Origin: Zantedeschia hybrid cultivar
Taxonomy: Eukaryota > Streptophyta > Magnoliopsida > Alismatales > Araceae
Reading direction: 5' to 3'
DNA: 64,000 nucleotides
Assembly: GCA_030544215.1 (NCBI GenBank)
Contig: JARZZO010000008.1
Span: forward strand, 29,675,614 to 29,739,613
Shown one piece after another: positions 1 to 11,345 of this stretch; within the stretch, counting starts at the first letter, position 1, and each line of letters begins with the position of its first letter. Below the pieces are notes generated by a model. The model was not told the origin of the DNA. It saw only the letters and a program-made list of their open reading frames with translations, and did not search any database. Made by a program: the position numbers and the translations under genes.

Positions 1-1216
1 TCTTGAAGAAGCCACAATTGAGGAAAAAAGGGCTATCAGGAGAGTTGCTCAAAGATACACCCTAGTTGGAGGAGTATAATACAAAAGAGGTTTTGATGGA
101 GTTCTTCTGAGATGTCTAGACGAAGATGAGCTTTGGAAGGTTATGGAAGGAGCTCATACTGGAGTTTGTGGTGGCCATGTTAATAGACAGATGTTAGCAA
201 AGAAAATCCTTAGACAAGGATTTTATTGGCCAACCATGGAAGAATATTGTGTAGGATATGGCCGTAGGTGTGCTAAGTGTCAACTTCGCGCCAATAAGAT
301 TAATTCTCCTGCATCTGCACTCCATCATGTTTCTTCCCCATGGCCTTTCTCCATGTGGGCTTTCGATGTCATTGGACCCCTTGGTAATCCTGATTCCGGC
401 ATTAAGCAAAAGTCCTTCATCCTCACGGCAACGGAATACTTCACCAAGTAGGCAGAGCTGAAGCGTACACGGAAGTCAAAGCATCAACCGTCTGCAAGTT
501 CATCACGAAGAACATCATCACCAGATTTGGAATTCCAAGCACCATCGTCACTGACAATGGACCACAGTTCATGTCGCAAAAACTGAAAGACCTCTGCAAC
601 AGGTATAAAATTGTATTGCATCATTCATTTCCTTATTATCCGCAAGGCAATGGCCAAGCAGAGGCAACTAACAAGACTTTGATAAAAATCATCAAAAAGA
701 CGTGTAAGTCTAATAAATTCACAGATTGGCTAGAAAAATTGATTGAGGCTCTATAGGCCTACTGAACTTTAATCCGCACACCCACCGGGCAGACTCCTTA
801 TTCCTTAACAGTTGGAATGGAGGCGGTAGTTCCATACGAGATCCTTATACTGTCATTAAGGGTATAATTGAATAAGAAATTTTCCATTGATGAACACCGT
901 TCAACACTCCTTTCTCAATTGGAACTCTTAGACGAGAAAAGATGGCCAGCTGCTAATCATGCAAGAGTTTACCAAAATAGATTAGCACGTTTTTACGAAA
1001 AGAAAGTCATTGAACGTAAGTTCAAAGTGGGTGAAATGGTTGTCAAAAGAATTTTTGTAAAACCTGGTGGTCCGCGTTCTAAGCTCCAACCCAATTGGGA
1101 AAGACCATATGTTGTATCGCATGCTTTTCCTAGTAACGCTTACCGTCTAGTAATACAGAAGGGGAAGAGTTGACTCATCTCTGGAATGGTCTGTATCTCA
1201 AGAAATACTACCCTTA
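1..1216 (+). pseudogene. gypsy integrase remnant (broken pol end)
   Basis: Retroviral-type integrase that would insert the element's cDNA. The reading order is kept across broken frames: an H2C2 zinc-binding part (about 143-290, GVCGGH then RRCAKCQ), the catalytic core with first Asp in MWAFDVIG (about 350-375), second Asp in VTDNG (about 547-561), Glu in QAEATNK (about 655-675), and a C-terminal region (868-1200, ending near the LWNGLYLKKYYP motif). Lesions are a stop plus frameshift near 450, in-frame stops near 754 and 763, and a shift near 1170. The residue usually Asp in the DYFTK motif is Glu here. Not functional. The order zinc domain, DDE core, C-terminal domain matches Ty3/gypsy. Confidence 0.85.
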
Positions 1217-1968
1217 GGTTAAAGAGTTGATCAGCATGGTGCAAAGACCAGTGGAATCAGAAAATTTAGAAACTCAAATTCTCTTATCAGTCTGAATAAT
1301 TTAATTCAAATACATTACTTCACACACTGACACGTTTGATTCGTGAGTAACAAGAGATGCCAAGTCCTAAGGAATACCGAAAGCTTGACTGAAAGTGTAA
1401 AGTGCAAATCATTCTTTTCAAACAAAATTCTGTTTTTACGTTCGGCCCATGATGTCGGAACGAGGCTTAGAATAGACTACCAAGAATACCCGTCATCTTA
1501 GTAGGAGGCCGTCATAAAAAAAATGGGGGAGATCCGTCCCAAGAAAAAGAAAAGAAAAGCAAAAGCAAAAGGCAAAAGTCAAATGTCAAATCAAAAGGCC
1601 ATTATATTACAAACGTTACATCTAGGTCATCAAATGAAATAAAAAGGGAACGCAAGGTCGATAAATGCCCCGGAAAGAAAATGACCGAACCCCAACATAT
1701 ATTAGGGTAAGAGAGGAACATCTTTTTAGGTCTCCGGAACCTTCTCGTGGGCTTTCTAAACCAATTCTTCCTTTCTTTCTGAAGAGGCGTACTCCAAACT
1801 TAAGGAAAGGCCTAGCTTGACTGAGGATCAAATCATCAAATGGGATCACGAATGGAAACACAAGTTCAAACACGATGGGTTTAAATTAGATTATTGAAGA
1901 ACAATTTGGGAATTAAGTTAATAAATGAATATGATCTTTTGATCTGAGTACCATGCTGGTCCTTTAGT
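1217..1968. other. Non-coding stretch after integrase
   Basis: No gene is recognisable. It contains an A-rich patch (about 1515-1600) and low-complexity sequence, probably untranslated DNA of element B between the integrase stop and the A-rich tandem repeat. Confidence 0.5.
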
Positions 1969-2285
1969 TTGCACCATATTCCAAAATTAAAAAAAAAGTA
2001 CATATTTCAAAAATCCAAAAAAAAAAAAATACATATCTCAAAATCCAAAAAAATATACATATTTCAAAATAAAAAAAAAATACATATTCCAAAATCTAAA
2101 AAAAATACATATTTCAAAATCCAAAAGAAAATACATATCTCAAAATCCAAAAAAGTACATATTTCAAAAATCCAAAAAAAATATACATATTCCAAAATCC
2201 AAAAAAAAAGCACATATTTCAAAAATCCAAAAATATATATGTTCCAAAATCCAAACAAAAATGAATATTTCAAAAGAACAAAAAT
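1969..2285. repeat. A-rich tandem minisatellite
   Basis: About a dozen degenerate copies of a 24-29 bp unit built on 'catatttcaaaatcc' followed by a run of 6-10 A. Unit length differs mainly through the A-run. It lies in the untranslated 3' region of element B. ORFs through it on either strand are low-complexity artefacts. Confidence 0.85.
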
Positions 2286-2642
2286 ATTTCAATTAGCATA
2301 TGCTTATTGCATCTAGTGTGTTTTATTCCTTTTATTTTCAGTGAGCATCTGTCTACTTCCATGTTGCATTTTGCTCACAGTTTGATTATTAATACTACCT
2401 TTGTTAATAAAGGCTATGCCCCTTGACCCTGATACTAAGAAAAAGATTGATCGATCATGTGACCAGGCAAGGGGCTAAGCCTAAATAGATACTTAACTTG
2501 TTTCTTAAGTAATGTGCAGGACACATGACAGACACGTGGGACGCAAAACTGAAGGCAAAAGTTTCATATATATATATCAAAAGGTGTCTTGTACATGATA
2601 CACAAAAGAAAGACAAAAATACATGATATGAATCCCTCAAGG
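2286..2642. other. Spacer downstream of antisense PMD gene
   Basis: No gene seen. On the minus strand this follows the stop codon of the plant-mobile-domain gene and probably holds its 3' untranslated region. A short TA run lies near 2567-2578. Confidence 0.4.
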
Positions 2643-5470
2643 CTAGCTCTCTCCTGCCCCTTCATCCAATTGACTCTGGGCTTCGTCCTGGGCATCCGGT
2701 GCTGGAGCTCTAGACGGTGGCGGCGGTGGACCCATAGCACTCGGACTAGCCTGACCAGAGGAGATGGCCACGCTGGCTATGAAAGCGCTCGCCTGCCCAC
2801 GCTCTTGAGCACGCTGTCGAGCACGTCTGTATCTCTCCTCGACACTCCGGCGCTCGTGCTCGGCAATGCCCAACTGGACTCGGAGGGAAGTCATCTCCGC
2901 GTCCAGTCTCTACCGCTCCAGCCGCTCCCTCTCTCTCTCCTCAGTAACGAACTCCAGTCGGGACTGGAGACGTGAGAGCTCCCGAGGAAAATCCCCGGTG
3001 GAGAGACGAGCCACCTGCTCCTCGAGGTTGCGAACCCGGGCCGCATCCGCCTCGGCCCTATGAAGGGTTTCATGAAGCTCAGCAACCTGTAGGAGAAGTT
3101 ATTGTTAGTCCAAGGCAATTATGCGATCAAAATCAAATTCAGAAGAAGAAAAAGAAAAGATCAGAACTTACTCGAGCGGCACGGTCCTCCTCTGTAAGAG
3201 AAGCCCGATGGATGGCAGAGGCGAGCTGACCCTGAAGGTCGGCAAGAGCAGCCTCGTGAGCAGCCAAAGTAGAGGATGAAGCACCATAAGAAGGGATAGC
3301 CGCCTGGGTGTAGACGGCTCGCTGCACCAAAAGACAACCATCAGTGGTTAATCGTCAAAACAAATAAATTAATTAAAATATTCATTCATAAGCATATATA
3401 CATACCAGGTCGAAGAGCTTTTTCTGGACCTGCTCCAGCTGGGCCTCTGCATCATGTAGGCGGGCTCGGAGGTCGATGACGACCGCATCTCACGCATTCT
3501 GCATATCACATACACACATTCATTCATATATATAAATTAAAATAATAATAAAATGAAAGAAGTATAAATGCATACTTACATCGAGTGGTCGGAGGAGTTG
3601 TAACTGATCGGCATAGTGGGCCCGATATTGCTGGAGATAGGCCTCGCTGCTCTCCGCACGGGACTCCACTCGGACGCCGCGGTGGTGCTAATCCTCATAT
3701 TGCTCCGGGAATTTGGCACGCTAGTCTGTGAGGGCCTGCTTCCCCCTCATACTCCTCCCGACGCCCTCCGGGACCTCCTCGTCGATCCACTCCTGGTGGA
3801 GGCCCAGGGTCCTCATCACGAGCTGGAGACGGAGGGGCTCGATCTCATTCAGGCAGTGTAGCTACATCTGCCTGTCGAACCTCCTCTGACCAGCCGTCAC
3901 CCACGGCTGACCCTCCTCGCCCATGCCCAGGTACGGGCGCCAGATCACCTGCATACAGGTTAGATGCATTCATATAAATAACTTGCATTTAATAAATGAA
4001 AGATTGCATTTAATAAACAAAATTAAACAAATTAAAACTCACCAAGAGCTCTGGGTAATCAAGGAACTGACGGCGGAGGGCTGTCAGTTGGTGGTGCTGT
4101 GGTGCTGTGTCCACAATCGGATACCAGCGGCAAGCCAATGGGACGACACCCGGTCTCACTATTCGCGCTCAACCGAACGGGAAGTAGTGGTAACTCCAAA
4201 CCTGCATACATGAACATATAGGTTAGAAAAATCATTTCATTACATTTCATATCATGAACAAATAATAAAACAATTTAATACCTAGAGAAACGGCGAGAAG
4301 CCGTTGATGGTAGTCTCACGGTCCGACGTGACCGCAGACAAATTTGCGAACAGGTGGGCCGCACCCCATGCATACTCATGCAAGCTATCTAAGTCATCTA
4401 AAAAGTAAAGGAATCTACAATGGATATGGTCGCCCTTCGTATCGAAGAGCAAACCGACCAAAGAAAAAGATGAGGAAGACTCTAAGCTGTCTATCTACCT
4501 CCTCCACCTGACTAGGATCACTACAGTATACAGAGGAAGAGGACTCTGCTAGTCTACTCCTAAACTCCTCCCAGGTCTCGTCAGACTGACGCCGGGGATC
4601 TACTAGTCCTAAGGCAGCCTCCACCTCTACTCTAGGGACCATCCTAGACTCCCTACCTAGGCTAGACACCTCTATGCCTAGTAGGGCCTTTGCCAATCCT
4701 CGGTAGTCGGGGTAAGTCACCTCGATCACTGGTCGGCCCTCTACCCTCAGGCCAGTGATCCTGGCCACATCCTCTAGAGTTGGGACCATGTGGCCCCAAG
4801 GCATTAGGAAAGCCCTACTTTCCGCATGCCACCTCTCCCGTAATGCTTGTAGGAGGACCAAATCGAGTCAAAATGGCTCGATCTCGAGGATCTCGCCGAA
4901 CCCCATCCGGCGCAGGCGCGCCTTTTGGAAGTCCGGGAGTCCCCGGTATGCACCTACTACTAAGTCCCAAGAAATCCTCGCCCTCATCGTCCCCTGCAAA
5001 AAAGAACAAGGAACTTCATCAGTTAATGGACATAAAAACAAATAAAGTATTCCTAATTGAAAGGCGTCTACCAGTCTTGACGCCATTTAAGACCATTTTC
5101 TATCCAGTAAAAATTTTGAACTTCGGTTGAATGGCGTCGGACCAGAACGACGCCCTTTGAAAAGCGTCACCTGGTCTGGACGCCATTCAAACTCGATTTC
5201 GGGTTCTTCCAAAGAACCCCTTTCCTCCCTCCTCTTCTCATTCTATTCAATCACATGGAGACTTACCAGGTGGAGGTCACCCTCCCCTCCTTCTTCCTCG
5301 GCCATAGGCGCCGGAGGAGCCTCCTCCTCCTCCAAAAAGGCCTCCACTGCGGCAAGCTCGGCCGGCACCCCTTCTTCCTCCCTCACCGAGGTTCGTCGGC
5401 GCTTCACGATGGCCTTGGCCTTGCGGGATCCTTCACCGTGCTCCATGGACTTGGGAGAGAGAGTTTGCAA
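2643..5470 (-). pseudogene. Antisense plant-mobile-domain gene, seven exons
   Basis: Minus-strand gene inside plus-strand element B. Splice-compatible exons: 5470-5267, 4993-4282, 4201-4043, 3948-3580, 3498-3406, 3321-3172, 3086-2643. Every intron starts GT and ends AG, and all junctions keep phase 0. The product would be about 709 residues: an acidic N-terminus, a plant mobile domain (PMD, aminotransferase-like family) in exons 2-4 with motifs such as MPWGHMVPTLEDVARITGL, DDLDSLHEYAWGAAHLF and LHCLNEIEPLRL, then a coiled-coil C-terminus in exons 4-7. Lesions: TGA at 4868-4870, a 1-nt insertion near 4450, TAG at 4282-4284, TGA at 4169-4171, TAG at 3862-3864, 3721-3723 and 3688-3690, TGA at 3490-3492, TAG near 2909-2911. 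The start could be 5470 or 5446. PMD proteins occur as host genes (MAIN/MAIL family) and in plant transposons; the role here is unknown. Confidence 0.8.
5061..5188. repeat. GGCGTC-N10-GACGCC motifs, cluster 1 (intron of PMD gene)
   Basis: Three copies of the 6-10-6 inverted motif, with left arms starting at 5063, 5133 and 5163 and right arms at 5079, 5149 and 5179. Flanks are A-rich on the left and CATTT/CTTTG-like on the right. They lie within intron 1 of the antisense PMD gene. The 10-bp spacers differ completely between copies. Confidence 0.85.
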
Positions 5471-5576
5471 AAAGGAGAGAGCGGGAAAGATCGCTGGAGA
5501 AGGATAAGGAGAGAGAAGGAAAGTTTGGAAAAATGAGGAAGAAAGGGGGCCTTAGCGGGTTCTGTTTGGAGAAGTT

Positions 5577-5945
5577 AAATTGCGTCTGGGTACAGCGACG
5601 CCATTCAGGATGCATAAACTGAGGCGGCAAGGCCAACTGTTTGAAATTGAGTAAAAGGCATCTTGACAGAGCGACGCGTTTCAGTTTAAACCGCCAATTC
5701 TGGTCAGAACAGTACAAGGCATGATGATGAAAGGTGTCCACATATCACGACGCGTTTCAATGGATTAATTGCAGAATTAATGGCCGAATTCTAGAGAAAA
5801 GCAAGAGAGAGAATTGAAAGGCGTCTTCACTTGTGGATGAGTTTTCAGGTTAATTCGGGATTTTAAGGATTAATGACTGATTTTTGGAAAATGAATTATG
5901 GTTAAAAGGCGTCTTTCTGAGCAGACGTGTTTTTCATAAATTATA
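5577..5945. repeat. GGCGTC-N10-GACGCC motifs, cluster 2 (upstream of PMD gene)
   Basis: Five copies with left arms at 5581, 5657, 5733, 5820 and 5908 and right arms exactly 16 bp later each time. Distances between copies are 76, 76, 87 and 88 bp. Arms vary slightly (for example GGCATC, GGTGTC; GACGCG, GACGTG). The cluster lies directly upstream of exon 1 of the antisense PMD gene, where a promoter would be expected. Confidence 0.85.
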
Positions 5946-6327
5946 CCCGAATTGTTATATTTTAAGGAAAAATCATTTTTGTTGCTCAAGGAAAAATCTT
6001 GGACAAGTCACAGGAGATTGAAGATGGATTTCAAGACATAAAGGAACAATTCTTTATTGAAATAAATTCTTTATTACATCAAGAAAAGAAAAGAAAAGAG
6101 AACATTCAAGGAAGAAATTCCCAAAGTCTCAGTATATATGGAACAGATAATCCTCTATCTGTCTCTCGAGAGGATTTTACACGATGATTGAAGCTAATAT
6201 TCCATAAAGTGACTATAAGTTCAGTAGCTTCATAATCTTTATCAGATTCCAAGGCACGCCTCTTGATTGGAGAGGTATGGGAAAATTCAGGGAATTCATA
6301 ACGAGATAAGCTGAGTTCAGTAAAGCA
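5946..6327. other. Spacer between the two antisense genes
   Basis: No domain recognised. A short plus-strand ORF at 5999-6187 lacks similarity I can name. On the minus strand this lies just downstream of the DUF7745-like stop codon and may be its 3' UTR. Confidence 0.4.
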
Positions 6328-7504
6328 TCAATGAGGATTGTACAACACAAACTCAGTAGCCCCGATCAGCTTAAGCTCTGCACCCGCTACACGACGCACT
6401 TGAATGGGCTTTCCTACCAGTGCAAGAGGTGAAGAGTCGAACCCATTTGCTGACATGCTTCTCAAATAATCTCTCAAGTCAGCTCGAGTCTTGAGTTTTG
6501 GCACTCGATTGATCATCTTCTCATTGAATTTCACAATGTTGGAAATATGGAAGATCGGGCTATTCTGATAGATTTGAGATGGTCTTGCTGAATTCCTCGT
6601 ATGATATTCAAACTTGAAGTGAAACTCGACCAATAGAGCGAAGAGCAGCATGCAACCATAGGGAGGCTGACCTATAGACGCTGCAGAGACCCCACTGTAG
6701 AGATAAGCTAGGATCGCAGTGCTAATATGTTTTCCCTCGAAGATCTCGCAGATTGCACTGACTTGATCATCTTCAAGGATGTTGTCTTGAGCAGGAAAGA
6801 ACAAAGCCCTGGCAAGGCACGTGATGAAAGCTTTTGTCACGTCTTCAGCGTCATCCTCTCTCAGGTCTTCAATCTCGTACAAAGTCCACTCTGCAAGCTT
6901 AGCAAGATTAATTCCTTTCTTGGTGAGGCACCCTTTAACTTCTGTTGGGTCCTTCATGATCTTCATCAACAATTGTTGACCGGTGATCTTTTTCCTCATC
7001 AAAGCTATCTTATTCTGGATCACTTCATTACCACTGTACAATTTGATTTTGGGAAGGCCCAATAAGAGTTCAACTTCCTCTAGAAGAATAGTGCATTCAA
7101 AATCAGGAAAGAAGAAGGAATGGGTTTGAGGATGCTACAACTCAATCAAAGCACCCATAGCCGCCCAATCTACGTTTGGACTCTTGTAATGCTTTGTATG
7201 AACAACTAGGCCTTGGAGATTCCACTTGGAAATAAAAGATTGCATAGAAATTGTGGTACTTTTAGCAAGCTTGCGAATCCAAGGGAGGGAGGTGAATTTC
7301 CTGGGACCGGGAAATAAAGGATATGCCTAGAAAAGAAGGGAGAATTACTTGAAGAATATAAAGAACTTGAAGAACATGGAAATTGAAGAAAAATGATTAG
7401 AAGATTCAACTTACTTGGAGGTTAGGATCTCTTCCGCTTAAATGATTTTCCACATCAGAGAGCTTCTCTAACGTCTTCCTCATCCTCTTGCTTGAAGAAT
7501 CCAT
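6328..7504 (-). pseudogene. Antisense DUF7745-like gene, two exons
   Basis: Second minus-strand gene of element B. Exon 1 is 7504-7415 (30 codons from ATG, donor CAA|GTAAGT) and exon 2 is 7326-6328 (acceptor TCTAG|), joined in phase 0, giving about 362 residues. The order of motifs (PGPRKFTSLPWIRKLAK, a WNLQGL-like segment, FFFPDFECTILLEEVELLLGLP, then a conserved helical block) resembles the DUF7745-type ORF known from Ogre-like plant retrotransposons, where it is usually in sense orientation upstream of gag. One lesion is visible: TAG at 7135-7137 in a position reading IEL-stop-HPQT, probably from CAG. The rest of exon 2 is open. Function unknown. The family assignment is from memory of motif pattern and is less certain than the gene structure. 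Confidence 0.65.
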
Positions 7505-8846
7505 CTTGTTCTTGAGTTTTTCCTTCTTGAAGCCTTGAAACCTTGAAAATCCTTAAACTTTGAAGAAAATCCCTTGTTTCAATCTCTAGATTGTGTTAAG
7601 ATTGCCTCGATACAAGTTAGTGGAGTTTATATAGAGAGAATTGCGATCCTAGGAAGGCTTTTCCAGATTGGAAAAGGGATAAGCGTGGGAAGAGTTGGAA
7701 TCCGGATTGAAATCAGCCAGAACCTGTTTCTACGACTGAAAAGGCGTCGTTGAACAGTGACGTGTTTTGAATAAACTTAATGGCATCGGGGCGACACGAC
7801 GCGTTTCAGGGTTTTCTGTTATTTACCCGAAATTCAATGTTTATCCATATTTTGATGCTTAATTAAACACTTGCTTGAAGTTACTGATGAATTTTTGAGT
7901 GCAGGAAATTCAGGAAAATTCAAATGAAGCTGAGAATATCAAGAAGATCCTACTGTGGGAGTTTATGAGTCCCGACCGTGGCTAAAAAGACGGTTATCTC
8001 TATCCCTTGTATTATTTCATAATCTCATTACTATATGTTAAATATTTATTAGTGTATATCAAGGACCTTGAGGTTTTGATGAAACTGGAATTTGAGTTCC
8101 CCTTTAACAAAAACAGTGATAATTCCAGAGAATTCTTAATCGCACGGATAGGCCGTTTAATTGTTAATTAGTGAGGACGATGGTTCCACATTTGTGAAAC
8201 AGTACGTAGATAAACGAGCTTCGGCTTAATACTGAATTACAAGAATTGATATCTTGACTCATTAATGACAATTTAACAATATTATCCTTGATTAATTTAT
8301 ATTTTATTTGACTTTATATTTTTCTTTCAGCCCAGCATGCATCATATAGGACTTTGATATCATTGTGATAAGAATTAATTATTGATTAAGTTTCAGACCA
8401 TTGATCAAATAATTCCAACATGATATGAAATATTCCATTCTGAATTGAGTATATTAATTATCTAAGGTTCGCTTAAAGATATCTTTGGAATTCTATCATT
8501 TCTTGGACTCTTTAGCCAATATTTCTTATTTTCTTTTAAGATCCATCATGGTTGCAACATGTCCACATTGGTTGGTAATCGCTCCCCATGATGAAACCTG
8601 CAGTGTCTATGACCTGAGGTACTTCCCAATTCGTGGAAGTTGATCGACCTTGTTTTATTTCCTTGTCTATTCCATCTAGACAGGATTGATTCCATTGATC
8701 TCCTTGAGTTATTTTCGTTGATGATTTTGAGAAAAATTTCAATCATGTGATGTTAAGAGCGTGTCTCATCACACCTTGGCATCACCTTTTCAGTACATTC
8801 CATTTCATTTCACTCCCTTGCAAAGACGATGCCAAGGTGAGGTAAT
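7505..8846. other. Region between antisense gene and 3' LTR of element B
   Basis: No further gene seen. It carries the promoter side of the antisense DUF7745-like gene, two inverted GACGCC motifs (7743 and 7782), AT-rich sequence, and next to the LTR an inverted duplication whose arms are at 8758-8783 and 8828-8858. Minus-strand ORFs at 8536-8746 look like chance reading frames. Confidence 0.5.
7739..7812. repeat. GGCGTC-N10-GACGCC motifs, cluster 3 (upstream of DUF7745-like gene)
   Basis: Two copies, left arms at 7743 and 7782, right arms at 7759 and 7798. They lie about 240 bp upstream of the start codon of the antisense DUF7745-like gene. Confidence 0.85.
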
Positions 8847-10133
8847 TATAGACACGCTAATTTTGACATCATTTTGAGTAAATTTTATATCATATAATAA
8901 ATGCCTCAGAATGGTTTGATATTTAATCATTAGTTAATTTTTATTGATCTTTCTGGATTAAATAGTATCGGGTCAGACAGACATAATTTAAATTAATTAA
9001 TTAAATTGATTTTAACTCAAATTTTAACTCAAAAATGAAAAAAAGTCTAAAAGACGTCGACATGTGTAGACACCATTCCTATTTCGATATTTAAATTTGA
9101 ATTTTAATTAATTGATTAATTAGCTAAAAGTCGTATGCCTGGCACGACGCCATTTAGGTTTCCTAAGTTGTTTCTATCTCTTTTTCCGGATACTTATCCT
9201 TATCTTAATTAGCTAAAAGACATCTCTCATGGGCGACGCTTTTTAGATAATTACAGACAAAGATGAATTAATCTGTGTTTATCTATTTGTTAGTTGGATG
9301 AACTTCAAATTCTTTCATGATAATCCATTAATAACTACGGATGTAAAGCCTATAAATACCCAACCCCTTGGTCATTGAAAAGTTAGTGATGATAAGTGAT
9401 TACTAGTGATGATAGCGATAATTGAGTGAAATTTGAGCAAAGAATCTTGGCGACAACGTCCATACACTGAAGAATCAAAGCGCTGCTACTTCTATGAGTC
9501 AGCATCCTTTCTTCATCGCCTCTTCGTCCTTTCAAGATCTATTCAAGACCAAGGGTTTCCAGAGGCCATCCAATTTAGTTCTTTTCATTAATGTCTTTGA
9601 TTTCATCATCATATTAGTTCAGAATCTCATTCATCACATTAGTCTATGCAACACACACTCACTAGCATAATTTCAAACATATTTGTTTAAGGGGTTTAAA
9701 AGACCACAAACAAGTGAGTTCAATTGTTCAAGTTGTATGATTAAAATTTCTACTGGGATAGATACTACATCTATTTGAGTTCTTATTATTTTTTTCTCTT
9801 TCTTTCTTTCCATTTTCTTGCAAGGTACAAAAGGAGATCAAGAGGAGAGAATCAACAAACAATAAGAAATCTGGATGATTCTTAAAGTCCGATAAGCAGT
9901 CAAAGTAAGAACAAAGATAGAAAGAGCTCTCTTTCTTCAGCCGGCTGAAGATGGGGAATCAAGGACTCGAACATCTCCCACGTTCAAAACAGGTACGTGA
10001 TCAAACTTTTTCTTTTGGAACTTTTTAGTTAAAAGTTTTTGGCGATCACATTCACTTAGTTTTAATAGGTTTATTTGTCACATGAACAACATAATTTTTC
10101 ATGATAATCACACACCCAATTTGAGCACTCACA
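8847..10133 (+). repeat. 3' LTR of gypsy element B
   Basis: About 1287 bp, starting TATAGACACG (the related LTR of element A starts TGTAGACACG) and ending GAGCACTCACA. Collinear homology in inverse orientation to 27425-30281 defines the borders. It contains three inverted GACGCC motifs (left arms 9053, 9130, 9219), a TATA-like segment near 9352 (cctataaatac), and near its 3' end a PBS-like TTTTTGGCGATCACA (10036-10050), about 97 bp before the LTR end. It borders element A's protease frame at 10134. Confidence 0.8.
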
Positions 10134-10140
10134 GGCCTAA

Positions 10141-10965
10141 CTATACCTTCAAATAAATCATTCCCAGAGAGGAATAGGTAGAATTGTCATACGCCGTAAC
10201 AGAAATTGGAGAAGGCAGCCATTTCTCCCTGGGTATACTACACCGTTCAAGGGTCTTTGGTGATAGAACATTGATTGAAGCCCTTGTGTCAACCGGGCAT
10301 ACATCTACGGCCTTCTTGCAGATGTTGACTGTAATGCGCAGAGCCATGCTTTTGGCTGTTGGTGGTGCTAGTTCCGAAGTTTGGAATGAAATAGAGGGCT
10401 GATCCCCCTGAGGAACTAACAGTGCAGTGATCTTCTCTACTGGCACGTCTTCATTGACCATTAGCTTTTGCAGGTACTCTATCAGAGCTTCCTGATGGGT
10501 TTTGGATCTCTTAATCAACTCGAGCACGGAGATTCATGATGGTGTCCTGTCTAATTGTTTCAACAGGTCATACTGAGTGCCTGGTGCACTCTCATCATTA
10601 TGTACTTCCTCTGGCGGCTGTGATGGGCCATCTCTGACCGTGGACTGAGGAAAGACTATGTTAAAGATTCTTCCGCTCCGGAGCATATGTTCTTCAATAG
10701 TGGAAGGTCCATGCGTTATCTTGAGCACTGTCGGGTTGATGAGTGGTCTGGAGGGTGTAATGGGTTGGTAAGCGGGTGATAGCGTGGGGTTATTTGGTGG
10801 AGGCATGGTGCGGATGAAGGGTTTTAAGGGTTGGATGGTGGAAGGGCAAATGGTTGGTGCGGGTGAAGTGGAGAATGGTATACGGAGCAAGGGTTTGGAT
10901 GGTTGTATGGTACTGGGGTAAGTGGTTGTGGGGATTGGTATGCGGAGTAATGGTTTAGATGGCAT
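10141..10965 (-). pseudogene. gypsy gag C-terminus and retropepsin-type protease start
   Basis: One reading frame with a single TGA near 10530 and a terminal TAG at 10141. The first half is proline-rich, the second holds an aspartic protease core: ITVNICKKAVDVC followed by VDTRASINVLSPKTL. In active retropepsins the catalytic triplet is DTG; here it is DTR, so the enzyme would be inactive. The frame is cut by the element B LTR four residues or so after the final stop. The protease would process the gag-pol polyprotein. Lineage is consistent with the gag frame upstream on the same strand. Confidence 0.8.
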
Positions 10966-11274
10966 GAGGGGTGCATAGTTGGCTTGCGGAGGGTTGTTTG
11001 ATGGAGGCGTGGTGACGGAGGGGGTAATGGGTTTAATGGTGATGGGTTGTGGTTTGGGTATACGGAGAATGCGACGTGGTGGTTGCTTGACGGTGCTCGG
11101 GCTGTGGCCTGTTGAGTAAATAGAGGAAGAGTCCTCTACCTTCCACTGCTGCCCTCGGTTAGCCTCAGACTAGCTATTCGTCAAGATGGGGGCAATCTGA
11201 TTCTGGTGTTGATGCTTTGGTAGCGGGTTTTGTACTATACCCATATTTGGAGGTCATGCCGCCTGTGCTGGCAC

Positions 11275-11345
11275 TCTCTGTTGTTGTTGTTGCTGTTGCT
11301 TTTGTGGTTGTTGTTGTTGTTGATGTTGTTGTTGCTGCTACTGAG
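11275..11345. repeat. TTG/CTG trinucleotide repeat (poly-Gln of gag)
   Basis: Runs of ttg with some ctg and other triplets. On the minus strand this is CAA/CAG, the glutamine/asparagine-rich tail region of element A gag. A weaker copy lies at about 11690-11790. Confidence 0.8.

Larger units (their letters stand above)
1..10133 (+). mobile_element. Ty3/gypsy retrotransposon 'element B', 3' part
   Basis: The 3' portion of a gypsy-type LTR retrotransposon; its 5' LTR, gag and most of pol lie left of the window. In order it holds a decayed integrase (1-1216), a long non-pol region with two genes on the opposite strand (2643-5470 and 6328-7504), and a 3' LTR (8847-10133) in plus orientation. The LTR is homologous, in inverse orientation, to the 5' LTR of element A (27425-30281), so the two elements are relatives. 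The right border falls inside element A's protease frame, so B probably inserted into A; the TSD cannot be tested because the left end is missing. Extra genes downstream of integrase are known for Tat-clade elements; clade assignment here is inference. Confidence 0.75.

Noticed and set aside
2064..2316. Lys- or Phe-rich proteins from the A-rich minisatellite
   Set aside because: Simple-sequence translation only.
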